Origin: Streptomyces sp. CBMA156
GTDB lineage: Bacteria; Actinomycetota; Actinomycetes; Streptomycetales; Streptomycetaceae
DNA: 62,492 nucleotides
Assembly (NCBI RefSeq): GCF_014596515.1
Contig: NZ_MSJQ01000396.1
Coordinates: forward strand, 1-62,492
Reading direction: 5' to 3'
Below, in pieces: positions 42,868 through 51,988 of the stretch. Under the pieces are notes generated by a model. The model was not told where the DNA came from. It saw only the letters and a list, made by a program, of their open reading frames with translations, and did no database searches. A program made the position numbers and the translations under genes. Positions within the stretch are counted from its first letter, which is position 1. Each line of letters opens with the position of its first letter.

Positions 42868-43617
42868 TCAGGTCAGCGTGGTGACCAGCATCAGCGCGGC
42901 GACGCCGAGCAGGGCGACGGCGAAGACCTTCTGCAAGGTGCGCCCGTTGAGCTTGTCGGCCAGCCGCTTGCCGTCCCAGGCGCCGAGGATCGCGGCCCCG
43001 GTGAAGGGGGCGGCCACGGCCCAGTCGATGGCGCCGGTCGCGCCGAGGCGGGGCAGCAGGGCGGCGAGCGAGTTGGCGGAGATGACCAGCAGGCTGGTCC
43101 CGACGGCCTCGGCCATGGTGAAGGCGAGCACCGAGACCAGGGCAGGTACGGCGAGGAAGCCGCCGCCGACGCCGAGCAGTCCGGTGACGGCGCCGAGCCC
43201 GGCGCCCGCCGCCGTGGAGCGGCCGAGGCCTGAGGCGGAACGTTCCTGCGCTTGCACCTTGGGCGGTACCAGCATCCGCCAGGCCGCGAGCGCCGCCAGC
43301 ACCGCGAAGGCTCCGGTCAGCAGCGCGCCCGGCAGGTGGGCGGACAGCGCCCCCGCCGCTGCGGCGAGCGGTAGTCCGGCGGCGGCGAACAGCGCGCCGG
43401 TGCGCCAGCGGACCCGGCCCGCCCTGGCGTGGGCGAGCAGCCCGGTCAGCGAGGTCGCCGCGACGATCACCAGGCTGGCCGTGGTGGCCAGCGCCGGGCT
43501 GAAGCCCAGCAGGTAGACCAGCGCGGGCACGGCGAGCATGCTGCCGCCACCGCCCAGCCCGCCCAGCGCGAGCCCGACCACCGCACCGGCGGCGAGCGCC
43601 AGGAGCAGCGTGGTCAT
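42868..43617 (-). CDS. TauE/SafE-family sulfite/sulfur-anion exporter
   Basis: 249 aa, ATG 43617 coupled (ATGA) to the upstream rhodanese. Two internally similar halves, each with a glycine-rich loop: GLALGGLGGGGSMLAVPALV and GAVTGLLGVGGGFLAVPALV. About eight membrane helices. TauE-type proteins move sulfite, sulfide or thiosulfate across the membrane; the location between two rhodanese genes fits an export role for products of persulfide oxidation. Confidence 0.9.
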   Translation of the reverse strand: MTTLLLALAAGAVVGLALGGLGGGGSMLAVPALVYLLGFSPALATTASLVIVAATSLTGLLAHARAGRVRWRTGALFAAAGLPLAAAAGALSAHLPGALLTGAFAVLAALAAWRMLVPPKVQAQERSASGLGRSTAAGAGLGAVTGLLGVGGGFLAVPALVSVLAFTMAEAVGTSLLVISANSLAALLPRLGATGAIDWAVAAPFTGAAILGAWDGKRLADKLNGRTLQKVFAVALLGVAALMLVTTLT

Positions 43618-44003
43618 ATCACGTGCCCGGCGCTGCCTCCGGGCGTGGTGACCGGCAGACCGGCCAGCGCCCAGGCGCGCATGCCGCCGGCCACGTTCAG
43701 CACCTCGACACCGCGCTGCGCGAGCAGCTCCGCCGCGCGCTGGGAGCGGTTGCCGGAGCGGCAGACCGCCAGCACGGTCCGGCCGGCCGCCTCGGGCGGC
43801 AGCGGCACACCGGCGACCAGGGCGATCAGCGGCTGGTGCAGTGCGCCGGGAGCGTGGCCGGTGGTGAACTCGGCAGCCTCCCGGACGTCGAGCAGGACGG
43901 CGGCGCCGGTGCGGGCGAGCTCCTGGGCCTTGGTGGGGGTGGTCTGCCCGGGGGTGCTGTGCCCGTCGGGGCCGGGCCCGTGGGCGTGCGGCAGCAAAGG
44001 CAT
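43614..44003 (-). CDS. Rhodanese-like sulfurtransferase
   Basis: 129 aa, ATG 44003. One rhodanese domain: AAVLLDVREAAEFTTGHAPG, and active-site loop CRSGNRSQRA with Cys81, then VLNVAGGMRAWALAGLPV. The first 25 residues are His/Gly/Pro-rich. Cytoplasmic. First gene of the leftward sulfur operon; it shares the regulatory region with the divergent persulfide-dioxygenase-like gene. Confidence 0.9.
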   Translation of the reverse strand: MPLLPHAHGPGPDGHSTPGQTTPTKAQELARTGAAVLLDVREAAEFTTGHAPGALHQPLIALVAGVPLPPEAAGRTVLAVCRSGNRSQRAAELLAQRGVEVLNVAGGMRAWALAGLPVTTPGGSAGHVI

Positions 44004-44181
44004 GGGGTGTCTCCAGTGGTGCAGGCCGGACCGCGGCGGTCCGGCGGATCGGGGGCGGCGCCGGTCGCACGGGTGTCCGTACGGGCCCGGTGGCCCGGTA
44101 CGGCGGCGTGGCCGGCGCTTCCTCGGCCCCGCCCGTACCTGGCTCGGTGGCGGCGGCCGTCCCCCTCGACGTCCACCATAG

Positions 44182-44274
44182 TACCCCCGGGGGTATTATC
44201 GAAATCGTTCACCGATACCCCCGCCCGTATCAGCCTCGGAGGCCGTATGCTGGCAAATATACCGAGGGGGGTAT
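44182..44274. promoter_or_regulatory. Three CsoR/CstR-like operators in the divergent sulfur promoter region
   Basis: TACCCCCGGGGGTA at 44182-44195 is a perfect palindrome. Imperfect copies ATACCCCCGCCCGTAT (44215-44230) and ATACCGAGGGGGGTAT (44259-44274) follow at regular distances (33 and 44 bases between starts). This matches the GTACCC-type sites of CsoR-family repressors, of which CstR senses persulfides. The sites lie between two divergent sulfur operons and so probably control both. Confidence 0.75.
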
Positions 44275-44317
44275 CAAGACGGCGCTGCGGCGCCCGACGC
44301 AGCCCAGGAGGGTTCCC

Positions 44318-45703
44318 GTGTACTTCGCTCAGTTCTACCTCGACTGCCTCTCCCAGGCCTCGTACCTGATCGCCGACGAGCGCACCGGCCGCGCCGTCGT
44401 GGTCGACCCGCGCCGCGACGTGGACGAGTACGTCGCCGACGCCGAGGCCCACGGGTTCACCGTCGAGGCGGTCATCAACACCCACTTCCACGCCGACTTC
44501 CTGGCGGGTCACCTGGAGCTGGCCGACCGCACCGGCGCGTGGATCGGGTACGGGCGGCGGGCGGAGACCGAGTACCCGATCCGCAAGCTCGCCGACGGAG
44601 AGCGGATCGAGCTGGGCGACGTCACCCTGGAGATCATGGAGACCCCCGGGCACACGCCCGAGTCGATCAGCATCCTGGTCTTCGAGCAGCCCGACGACAC
44701 CGTCCCGTACGGCGTGCTCACCGGCGACGCGCTGTTCATCGGCGACGTCGGCCGCCCCGACCTGCTCGCCTCGGTCGGAGTCACCGCCGAGGAACTCGGC
44801 GCGATGCTCTACGACAGCGTGCACCGCAAGCTGATGGCCCTGCCCGACGAGACCCTGGTCTTCCCCGCCCACGGCGCCGGTTCGGCCTGCGGCAAGAACC
44901 TCTCCACCGAGAAGCGGTCCACGATCGGCGCGCAGCGCCGGACCAACTACGCCTGCCGGCCCATGGACCAGGACGAGTTCGTCCGCATCGTCACCGCCGG
45001 CCAGTCCGCGGCCCCCGCCTACTTCGGCCACGACGCCGCCCTCAACCGGCAGGACCGCCCGCTGCTCGACCGCGCGAACGCCGCCCGCCCGCTGTGCCCC
45101 GAAGGCTTCAGGCAGGCCCGCACCGCGGGTGCCGTCGTCCTCGACGCCCGCAGCCCCGAGGACTTCGGCGCGGGACACGTCCGCGGCGCCGTCAACGTCC
45201 CCCTCGACGGCCGCTTCGCCGAACAGGCCGGCACCGTCCTCACCCCGGACAGCACCCTCGCGATCATCGCGCCGCAGGACCGCGAGGACGAGGTCATCAC
45301 CCGCCTCGCCCGCATCGGCTTCGACCACATCGCCGGCTACCTGCGCAACCCCGGCAACGTCCTGCCCGCCCTCGCCGACGACCTGACCCCCGCCAGCCGC
45401 CTCACCGCCGACCGGCTCCGCACCGCCCTCGCCGGCGAGCAGCCCCCCACCGTCCTGGACGTGCGCACTTGCGGCGAACGCGAAGCGGGCTCCGTCGAAG
45501 GATCCCTGCACATCGCCCTGGCCGAACTCCCCGCCCGCCTGGCCGAGATCCCCACCGACCGCCCCCTGGTCGTCCACTGCGCCGGCGGCCACCGCTCCTC
45601 CATCGCCGCCAGCCTGCTCCGCCACCACGGCCACCCCGACGTCTCCGACCTCCTCGGCGGCTACACCGCCTGGGACGCCCTCACCCAGCCCGCCCGACCT
45701 TGA
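44318..45703 (+). CDS. MBL-fold persulfide dioxygenase-like protein with two rhodanese domains (CstB/ETHE1 type)
   Basis: 461 aa, GTG 44318 behind AGGAGGG. The N-terminal ETHE1-like metallo-hydrolase has THFHADFLAGHLELADRTGA (metal ligands His56, His58, Asp60), METPGHTPESISILV, LTGDALFIGDVGRPDL and FPAHGAGSACGKNL. Two rhodanese-like domains follow. The first (VLDARSPEDFGAGHVRGAVN) lacks the active-site Cys (IIAPQDREDE). The second (VLDVRTCGEREAGSVEGSLH) keeps it in HCAGGHRSS (Cys421). The product probably oxidises glutathione/bacillithiol- or mycothiol-type persulfide to sulfite. Confidence 0.9.
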   Translation: MYFAQFYLDCLSQASYLIADERTGRAVVVDPRRDVDEYVADAEAHGFTVEAVINTHFHADFLAGHLELADRTGAWIGYGRRAETEYPIRKLADGERIELGDVTLEIMETPGHTPESISILVFEQPDDTVPYGVLTGDALFIGDVGRPDLLASVGVTAEELGAMLYDSVHRKLMALPDETLVFPAHGAGSACGKNLSTEKRSTIGAQRRTNYACRPMDQDEFVRIVTAGQSAAPAYFGHDAALNRQDRPLLDRANAARPLCPEGFRQARTAGAVVLDARSPEDFGAGHVRGAVNVPLDGRFAEQAGTVLTPDSTLAIIAPQDREDEVITRLARIGFDHIAGYLRNPGNVLPALADDLTPASRLTADRLRTALAGEQPPTVLDVRTCGEREAGSVEGSLHIALAELPARLAEIPTDRPLVVHCAGGHRSSIAASLLRHHGHPDVSDLLGGYTAWDALTQPARP

Positions 45704-45982
45704 CCTCGGCGCCTTCCACCCGGGCCTTGGAAGCTCCCGAAGGCAGTGCCTCACCGCATGGCCTCAGGGCCCCACTTCGGTCTGGAGTGGGGTGCCGGCT
45801 GCTGACCTTTCGCTGGTTGTTCTGATGCGGCGTACGGTTCTGCTGCGCGGAGGGCGGCTCAACCCAAGGAGCAAAATCCTTGGGGGCCATACGGAAGCAC
45901 CTCCCAATCCCACTGCAACAGTGCAGACTTGTTGCACCACTCGGCAGTGATGTTGAAAGTGTGCCGATGACCTGCGCGGTTG

Positions 45983-47350
45983 ATGGACCAAAGAATTCTC
46001 GGGAGAACGCGATGGCGCGAATGGGGACCGCTTGCCGTGCAGCGCAGGGCCGCCGGCTACACCCAGGAGCATCTGGCCAAGCAGATGGATGTCGACCGCA
46101 CAACAGTCCATCGCTGGGAGAAGGGCGCGGCGACACCGCAACCCTGGCAGATGCCGAAGCTCACCCGACTCCTGAAGGTCTCCGCAGCTGAGTTGCGCTC
46201 CCTTCTTCCCGGAAGTACGGATACCGTCGCCGAGTCGGCAGCCGCCCCGGAGGGTGGTGGCGGCGGCCGATCGGAGGTGTTGAAGCAGTACGGCCAGGAC
46301 GAGCAGGTGAAGCCGCACGTGGCGTCTCCGTTGGCTCAGGTCGGCGGCCTGGTCACCGACTGGTTGTCCGTCAACTTCAGTACTGGAGCCAGCGCGACGT
46401 TGCTGCCCGTGACCGAGGCGGACACCCATGTTGCCGAGGGAATGCTCGACATGTTTCGTCAGCTCGACCATACGCACGGGGCCCGGCAGTACCGGAGGCA
46501 GGTCAGCTCCTACATCGACAACGAACTCGAAGCACTCCTCCGTCGCCCGGCCTCGGACGAGCAGGTCGCGCGTCGACGCGCGCGACTAACGGCCGGATTC
46601 TGCGAACTGGCCGGATACCAGGCGGTCGACACGGGCAGTCCCGACCAGGCCCAGGCGTACTACCAGCGTGCCCTCACCCTGACGGCGGTGAGCAACGACC
46701 AGGCGTACAGCGCCTACCTCGTGGCGGTGAACCTCGGGCACCTCGCACTGCACTGCGGAGATCCGGAGACGGCCCCGCAGTGGGCGACCTCGGCTCAGGC
46801 AGCGGCCGGGACGGCCGTGAGCCCGGCGATCCGGGCAGCCATCGCCGCGGTCGTGGCACGCGCGAACGCCAGGATGCGCAGGGAGAGTGAGGCGACCCGG
46901 CTGATCGTGCAGGCCGAGCAGCTACTCGACAGCGCGGACCGTCAGGACGAACCCGACTGGATCCGCTACTTCAATCACGCCTACCTGGCGGACGAGGTGG
47001 CCCACTGCCTTCACGACCTCGGTCGCGCTCCGGCCGCGAGGAGCCAGCTTGCTGAGGCTCTCAGCGGCGTGGGGGAGGACAGGGGCCGCCGACGCGCCAT
47101 CGACGCCGCGCTGCTCGCCGCCACCTGGCTGCGGAGCGGGGACCTCGACCGAGTGTGCGCAGCAGGCCGTGAGGCCGTCGCCTACGCGGCCAGGACAGGG
47201 TCGGGCCGATGCATCGAGCGGGTCGCCGGTGTCCTGGCTGACGTGCAGGTCCACTCCGACTACGCCCCGGTTCGGGAACTGCGTGAGTTCGCCCGTGCCG
47301 TGCTTCCCGAAGCCGACGACGTGGCTCTCACTCTTTCGGGTGGTGCATGA
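45983..47350 (+). CDS. XRE-family TPR regulator (NsdA-like layout)
   Basis: 455 aa from ATG 45983 (TTG 45980 in frame directly before). HTH at residues about 10-60: RTRWREWGPLAVQRRAAGYT, HLAKQMDVDRTTVHRWEKG. TPR-like C-terminal half with ELAGYQAVDTGSPDQAQAYY, AVNLGHLALHCGDPETAPQW and HAYLADEVAHCLHDLGRAPA, close in design to NsdA and to the gene at 12,072. Its 3' end overlaps the convergent peptidase gene by 23 bases. The 280 bases before it hold no gene or strong hairpin. Confidence 0.83.
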   Translation: MDQRILGRTRWREWGPLAVQRRAAGYTQEHLAKQMDVDRTTVHRWEKGAATPQPWQMPKLTRLLKVSAAELRSLLPGSTDTVAESAAAPEGGGGGRSEVLKQYGQDEQVKPHVASPLAQVGGLVTDWLSVNFSTGASATLLPVTEADTHVAEGMLDMFRQLDHTHGARQYRRQVSSYIDNELEALLRRPASDEQVARRRARLTAGFCELAGYQAVDTGSPDQAQAYYQRALTLTAVSNDQAYSAYLVAVNLGHLALHCGDPETAPQWATSAQAAAGTAVSPAIRAAIAAVVARANARMRRESEATRLIVQAEQLLDSADRQDEPDWIRYFNHAYLADEVAHCLHDLGRAPAARSQLAEALSGVGEDRGRRRAIDAALLAATWLRSGDLDRVCAAGREAVAYAARTGSGRCIERVAGVLADVQVHSDYAPVRELREFARAVLPEADDVALTLSGGA

Positions 47351-49118
47351 TGCGGTGATAGAAGTCGAGTTCAGCGCGGAGAGCCTGCTCGCGTGCGGCG
47401 GGCGCCGAGAGGTAGTGGTCGCCGCCGTCCAGCAGGAGGCCGGCGTGGTCACCGCCCAGGTCGGCCAGCTCCTGGGCGAACTGCAGCGCCTCCTCGGCGG
47501 ATGTGATCGTGTCGGCAGCGCCGTGGATCACCAGTACGGGGCAGAGGATCCGGTCCGGCACCGCCGTCCCGGCTGGTCCCCCAAGCACGGCCGCGTGAGG
47601 GCGCTGGAACGCAGGGACGGAAAGCTCCCACAGTGCGGGGTCGATGATGGCAGAGGTGGCCGTCGCACCGGCGAATGGGCCAGGGCGACTCGCCGCCTGG
47701 AGCGCTGTGTATCCGCCGGCGCTCGCCCCGCTGATGAAGATGGCGTCGGGCCGCGCCACGCCGTTTGATCGCAGGTGTTCGGCCACCGCGACGCAGTCCT
47801 CGACGTCGTACTCGCCCCAGTGGCCGTGCAAGGCCTGGCGGAACGCACGGCCCTGGCCGGTACTGCCCCGGTAGAGGACTTCCGCGACGGCGAAGCCATG
47901 GCTGACGAAGTACTGGGTCACCCAGTCCAACCGCAGAGGTACGTCGTCGGTCGGACCGGGGTGCGCTCGTACGAGAAGCGGTACCGGCCTCGCCGCCCCC
48001 GTCGGCTGGTGCAGCAGGAAGCGCACACGATCTCCCGCGCCTGGCGCGGCATCGATCGACGGAGGGACGGGTGTCCAGGGCGGAGCGGGCTCGGAGGCCA
48101 CGCCCAGCGGGACTGCGGGGGCGTTGGCTTGTGCCGTGAGGTCGAGTGACCACAGACCTGGAGCGGACGACGGAGTCGAGCCGATCACGGCGACCCGTTC
48201 GCCGTCGACCGCGATGTACGGCTTCACGGAGGTGAGGTTCGCGGCGAGCCGACGTCGGCCGCCCGTGGGATTGACAGCCACCAGCTCGGTGGAGAAGCCG
48301 TCCAGGACCGTCAGGAGGACGGTGCCGTCAGGGGCGAATCCGTACGACCGGTAGCCCCCTTCCCACGGCGCCGGCGCGCAGTCCGCGTCGATCGCGAGGA
48401 CCGCCGTCACCTCGCCACCGCGAAGCCGGTACAGGTTCCACCAGCCCGTCCGATCGGAGAAGAAGTACAGCGATCCGTCCGGACCCCAAGAAGGCTGGAG
48501 CACGGACTCCGAGTGGCCACCGGTCATGACACGGCCCGGCCCGATGGCACTCGATCGGACATCTGTCAGCAGGAGACGGCTACTGTCCCACGGCATCTGG
48601 TCTCGACTCCACGCCAGGTACGCCAGTTCCTCTCCTGCGAGCCGAGGGCAGGAGAGGAACTCGGAGGAGCGGACCAACACCCGAACGGATCCGGACGCAG
48701 ACACTGCGACGATCTCGTCCGCAAGGCCGTCGCCACGAACGGCGAGCACACCACCGTCGTCGGCCGGTGCGAGGTCCCCGTACTGTCCAGGGCCACGGAC
48801 GGGCGCGATCCGGTCGGCCGCGCAGCCGAAAGGTTGGTAGAAGAGGGAACCGTCGTCGCCGACGAACCACACTCCGTCCGACGCCACGACGAAGCTGCCG
48901 CCGCCGTACGCGTGGAGCTGGCTTCCCACGGAGAATTCGGGTGGGGTCACCGCGAAGGCCGTGCCCGTGCGATCCGTACGCATGACGCGTCGGACTCCGC
49001 CGTGGTCAGGATCGGACTGTAGCCACCACAGCGAGCCTGCCGCGACCTGGAGTTCGTCGTAGGCGACGACCTGACGTGCGACCCATGCCGGTGACAGCCC
49101 GCTGCCGTGAGAGCTCAT
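47328..49118 (-). CDS. S9 family (prolyl oligopeptidase-like) peptidase
   Basis: 596 aa from ATG 49118; GTG/ATG codons up to 49145 would add nine residues. N-terminal beta-propeller-like repeats (LQPSWGPDGSLYFFSDRTGW) and a C-terminal alpha/beta hydrolase: LLVRAHPGPTDDVPLRLDWV, IFISGASAGGYTALQAASRP (Ser nucleophile), VIHGAADTITS (Asp) and LDGGDHYLS (His). No signal peptide, so cytoplasmic. Such enzymes cut short peptides, often after proline, or hydrolyse acyl-amino acids. Confidence 0.88.
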   Translation of the reverse strand: MSSHGSGLSPAWVARQVVAYDELQVAAGSLWWLQSDPDHGGVRRVMRTDRTGTAFAVTPPEFSVGSQLHAYGGGSFVVASDGVWFVGDDGSLFYQPFGCAADRIAPVRGPGQYGDLAPADDGGVLAVRGDGLADEIVAVSASGSVRVLVRSSEFLSCPRLAGEELAYLAWSRDQMPWDSSRLLLTDVRSSAIGPGRVMTGGHSESVLQPSWGPDGSLYFFSDRTGWWNLYRLRGGEVTAVLAIDADCAPAPWEGGYRSYGFAPDGTVLLTVLDGFSTELVAVNPTGGRRRLAANLTSVKPYIAVDGERVAVIGSTPSSAPGLWSLDLTAQANAPAVPLGVASEPAPPWTPVPPSIDAAPGAGDRVRFLLHQPTGAARPVPLLVRAHPGPTDDVPLRLDWVTQYFVSHGFAVAEVLYRGSTGQGRAFRQALHGHWGEYDVEDCVAVAEHLRSNGVARPDAIFISGASAGGYTALQAASRPGPFAGATATSAIIDPALWELSVPAFQRPHAAVLGGPAGTAVPDRILCPVLVIHGAADTITSAEEALQFAQELADLGGDHAGLLLDGGDHYLSAPAAREQALRAELDFYHRIMHHPKE

Positions 49119-49247
49119 GGAATGGATCCTGCCCGAATGACGCACGTAAGTGCCAATGCCGCGGGGCTGAGGTTACGCGCGGACCTCGACGCTGCCGCCC
49201 GGCGCGATGTCCGGGCGGCAGCGCGTGGCCGGCTCGGCTGCCGTGGG

Positions 49248-50102
49248 TCAGATGGCGGCCGCGAGCGGGCTCGTGGTCAGCTTGCTGATGCTCTCGGCGG
49301 CCTTGCGGGTGTGGTAGATCAACGGGCGGAGGTCGGCGGGCATTTCGGCGGTTCGCCGGAGCAGGAGGACGGCGCCCATGATGGAGTCGTGTCACAGCAC
49401 CGGGGCAGCTACGGAGTCCCAGCCGGGCATGCACTCCTGGCGGCCGACGCCGAAGCCGAGCCGGCGGATCTCGTCCAGGGAGGCGGCGAGGGCGTCGTTG
49501 TCGCGGATCACGCCGGGGCCGGCGGTGGGCGGGACCTCCTCGGCGAGGACCAGGTCGCAGATGCTCTGGGGGAGGTGGGCGAGGATGACGCGTCCGAAGG
49601 CTCCGGTGCGCAGGGAGCGGGAGACGGAGACGACGTCCTCGGCGGACATGCCGAGCTCGGCGGGGTCCAGGCCGCCGATGACGTAGTCGGTGCACAGCCG
49701 CTTCGCGCCGCCGAAGGGGGAAAGGACGGAGAGCAGGGCGAGGCCGCCGGTGGTGGCGTGGAGGCCTTCGAGGATCCTGTGGGTCGAGGCGGCACTGGGG
49801 GAGTGGGCCATGGCCTGGACACCGGCACGGGCGGTGCCGGTGCCGAAGCGGTAGCGGCCCCGGCCGACCTGTTCGAAGGCGCTGTCGGTGACGCCGGTCT
49901 TCAGGATGCGGTGGGTGGTGGCGTCGTCGAGTCCGGCGGCGCCCGCGATGGCGCGTAGGGAGGGGACTTCGCCGGGGAGTTGGGTGAAGGCGGCCTGGAC
50001 GGCGAAGGCGCGGGCCGCGAGTGAGGATGCTGGCTTGCTCGGCGATTCGTCCTGGTGCTGAGCGGGCGCGGCGTCGGACGTGGTGGTGCTGGTGAGGGTC
50101 AT
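49248..50102 (-). pseudogene. IclR-family regulator with in-frame TGA
   Basis: ATG 50102. HTH region AARAFAVQAAFTQLPGEVPS, AIAGAAGLDDATTHRIL, then an IclR effector domain (LEGLHATTGGLALLSVLSP, RLCTDYVIGGLDP, AFGRVILAHLP, LGFGVGRQECMPGWDSVAAP). A TGA at 49392-49394 follows VL where relatives have Trp. The same frame continues for 47 more residues that are normal IclR C-terminus (HDSIMGAVLLLRRTAEMPAD, STSPLAAAI-like end) to a stop at 49248-49250. A TGG to TGA change is the simplest explanation. If translated as read, the protein is 236 aa and lacks its last helix. Confidence 0.7.
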
Positions 50103-50135
50103 GGATCCGGCTGGGTCCGCGGTGAGTTGCACTGG

Positions 50136-50369
50136 CCGCCTGAGTACGCTGTCGATCACCGTGACCCTCGTCCGACGGCGGACGTCTACGGATTCGGAGC
50201 GACCACGATCTTCGCGGTGACCGGCCGATATCCTCGTTACGGCGCCGATCTGACGGCGATGCTCCCGTCCGGCTGGGCGGGCGTTCTGGCATCGCTGGTG
50301 GCGCACGAGGTGGCCGACCGACCACCGACGAGCACGGCCGCCCACCGGTTGTGCAACTGGGCGCGTTGA
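50136..50369 (+). pseudogene. Serine/threonine kinase C-terminal remnant
   Basis: A frame with no start reads PPEYAVDHRDPRPTADVYGF, GATTIFAVTGRYPRYGADLT, LPSGWAGVLASLVAHEVADR: the end of a Pkn-type kinase domain, subdomains VIII-XI (PPEY activation-segment end, DVYGFG). All N-terminal motifs are missing. It overlaps nothing intact; a scar of a larger gene. Confidence 0.6.
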
Positions 50370-50384
50370 CGAAAGAGGAGGACC

Positions 50385-50875
50385 ATGGCTCGCGTACGAG
50401 TCGCGGTGTACGTCACGAGGCCCACGGCGAGTGGACCGGAACTCCTGTCCTTCGCTCACCGGGACTTCCCTGATGCCGGAATCCAGGTGCCGGCGGGGGA
50501 GTCGAACCGGGAGAGGACCTGGAGAGCGCGGCGCGGCGCGAGTGCCTGGAGGAGACAGGGATCGCGGAGATCCGCGACCTGTACGCCCTCGGGGTCGACC
50601 AGTCGCCGCACCCGGAGACGGGGGTCGAACGGGTCACGGTGTTCTTCCACGCCGAGCTCGGCCAGGCGGCACCCGATCAGTGGCGCCATGTCGTCGGCGG
50701 CGTTGGCACCGACGACGGCATGGTGTTCGACTGCCGCTTCGCTCCCCTCGGCGAGGTGGGTCCCACACTCGTGGACGGACAGGACGGTTTCATCGGGATC
50801 ATTCCCACACGGGTGCGCCCTGCGGTCGACGGCGCCCGCGGCCTGCTCGCGAGGTTGCGCACGGGTACCGGTGAC
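50385..50875 (+). pseudogene. Frameshifted Nudix hydrolase
   Basis: ATG 50385 with AGGAGG. The start (RVRVAVYVTRPTASGPELLS, DAGIQVPAG) matches a Nudix protein, but after 50,499 the family sequence continues in the -1 frame: GVEPGEDLESAARRE, CLEETGIAEIRDLYALG, ERVTVFFHAELG. The break falls at a run of five G (50495-50499); one added G restores a full Nudix box. Either a real deletion or a sequencing error. The 3' end runs into the next remnant, so the end coordinate is approximate. Confidence 0.6.
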
Positions 50876-51471
50876 CTGCCGGCCTCGGCGGGAACGACCC
50901 TGCTGGAGCGGTCCGGCCAGGTCCTGCGGACCCTTGATCGTGTTCGGGTCACCGAGATCGGCGCCCGCGAGCAGGCCGAGTCCCACACCGAGCCCCGGGC
51001 TGTGTCTGTCGACCTGTCCTCGGGAAACCCGGGCCCGGGGCTGCTGCCGGACATGGCCAGGCTGACCGCCGAAGCCGAGCGGACCCCGCTCCTCTAGGGT
51101 GAGCCCCGGGTGCTCCCGGAGTTCACCGACGCCGTCACGACCTATGCCCGGAGCCAGGGCCTGCCGGTTTCCGGCCTGCTGCCGCTGCTGCGTTCCTTCG
51201 GACTGGCCGAGGTCCCGATCCCGGTAGACCGGCACGGGATGGATCCGGAGGCCCTGCGCGCCGTCGTAGGCGGTGTACAGGCCGTGCTGATGCGGCCCAG
51301 GGCCCAGAACCCGACGGGTGCGGCTCTTTCACCCGAACGAGCCGACGCCCTGCGGGATGTGCTGGCCGGTTCGGACGTCCTGGTGCTCCTTGAGGACCAC
51401 TGCGGGCCGGTCGCGGGTGCGCCCTTCCACCTGCCGGTCGACGCCGGGTACCCCACCGGCTCTCCGGAGAT
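50876..51471 (+). pseudogene. MocR-type aminotransferase/regulator remnant
   Basis: In the frame of the shifted Nudix text, LLERSGQVLRTLDRVRVTEI and AVSVDLSSGNPGPGLLPDMA begin a class I/II aminotransferase domain of the GntR/MocR type. A TAG at 51095-51097 stands where TAC (Tyr) is expected between TPLL and GEPRVLP. After LPVSG the text jumps to LLPLLRSFGLAEVPIPVDRH, so about 35 residues are deleted; RAQNPTGAALSPERADALRD follows. The HTH part and the PLP lysine region are missing. Limits approximate. Confidence 0.55.
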
Positions 51472-51840
51472 CGTGCCGTCCGTCTCTACAACGTGGACGT
51501 CTGCCTGGAACTGTCGTTGCCCGGCTCGGGAACGGAGATCCCCACCAGCGAGATCCTTTCCCGTGCGCGCCGCGTCGAGATCGGCGCCGCCGACACCCTC
51601 GCGGCCTGCCCGGAGGACCTGGCACTCGACCTGTGCGCGCACTCGTTCAAGGAGTCGACCACTCTCCGGTACCTGCACCGCCTCAAGCATCAGCGCTTGG
51701 TCCAGTACTCCGACCTGCGCGAGGTGATCCGGAGGGAGGGGAGCGCTTTCTCCTAGACGGTGCTGACCCGACGGGCGGAAGACTACGGCGCCCGGCCACC
51801 GGTGTTCTTCGTCCTCACCCATCTGGAGCCCCTGGCGGGG
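51472..51840 (+). pseudogene. Nucleotidyltransferase-like (NTP_transf_5) remnant
   Basis: A new frame begins abruptly at about 51,472: YNVDVCLELSLPGSGTEIPT, RARRVEIGAADTLAACPEDL, LDLCAHSFKESTTLRYLHRL, QYSDLREVIRREGSAFS. It then stops at TAG 51754-51756 where Trp (TGG) fits, and continues TVLTRRAEDYGARPPVFFVL. The pattern resembles the C-terminal half of the putative nucleotidyltransferase family NTP_transf_5. The N-terminal catalytic part is absent. Nothing supported lies between 51,841 and 51,988. Confidence 0.5.
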
Positions 51841-51988
51841 TGGGAGTCAAGGGGGCGTGCGGGGGAGAGGGCTGCCTCGCCGGCGGCCAGGCCCAGGGCC
51901 AGGGGGTTGCCGGGTTCGTGCGGAGCCGGTCGCTGCCCGAGCCCTCGCCCGCGCCTGCGAAGGGGTGCCCGCGCTCCGCTCGTTGCTT

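Noticed and set aside
43826..45754. 642-codon minus-strand frame opposite the MBL-rhodanese gene
   Set aside because: The plus-strand product has metal ligands and a rhodanese active site; the opposite frame has none and would run through the operator region.
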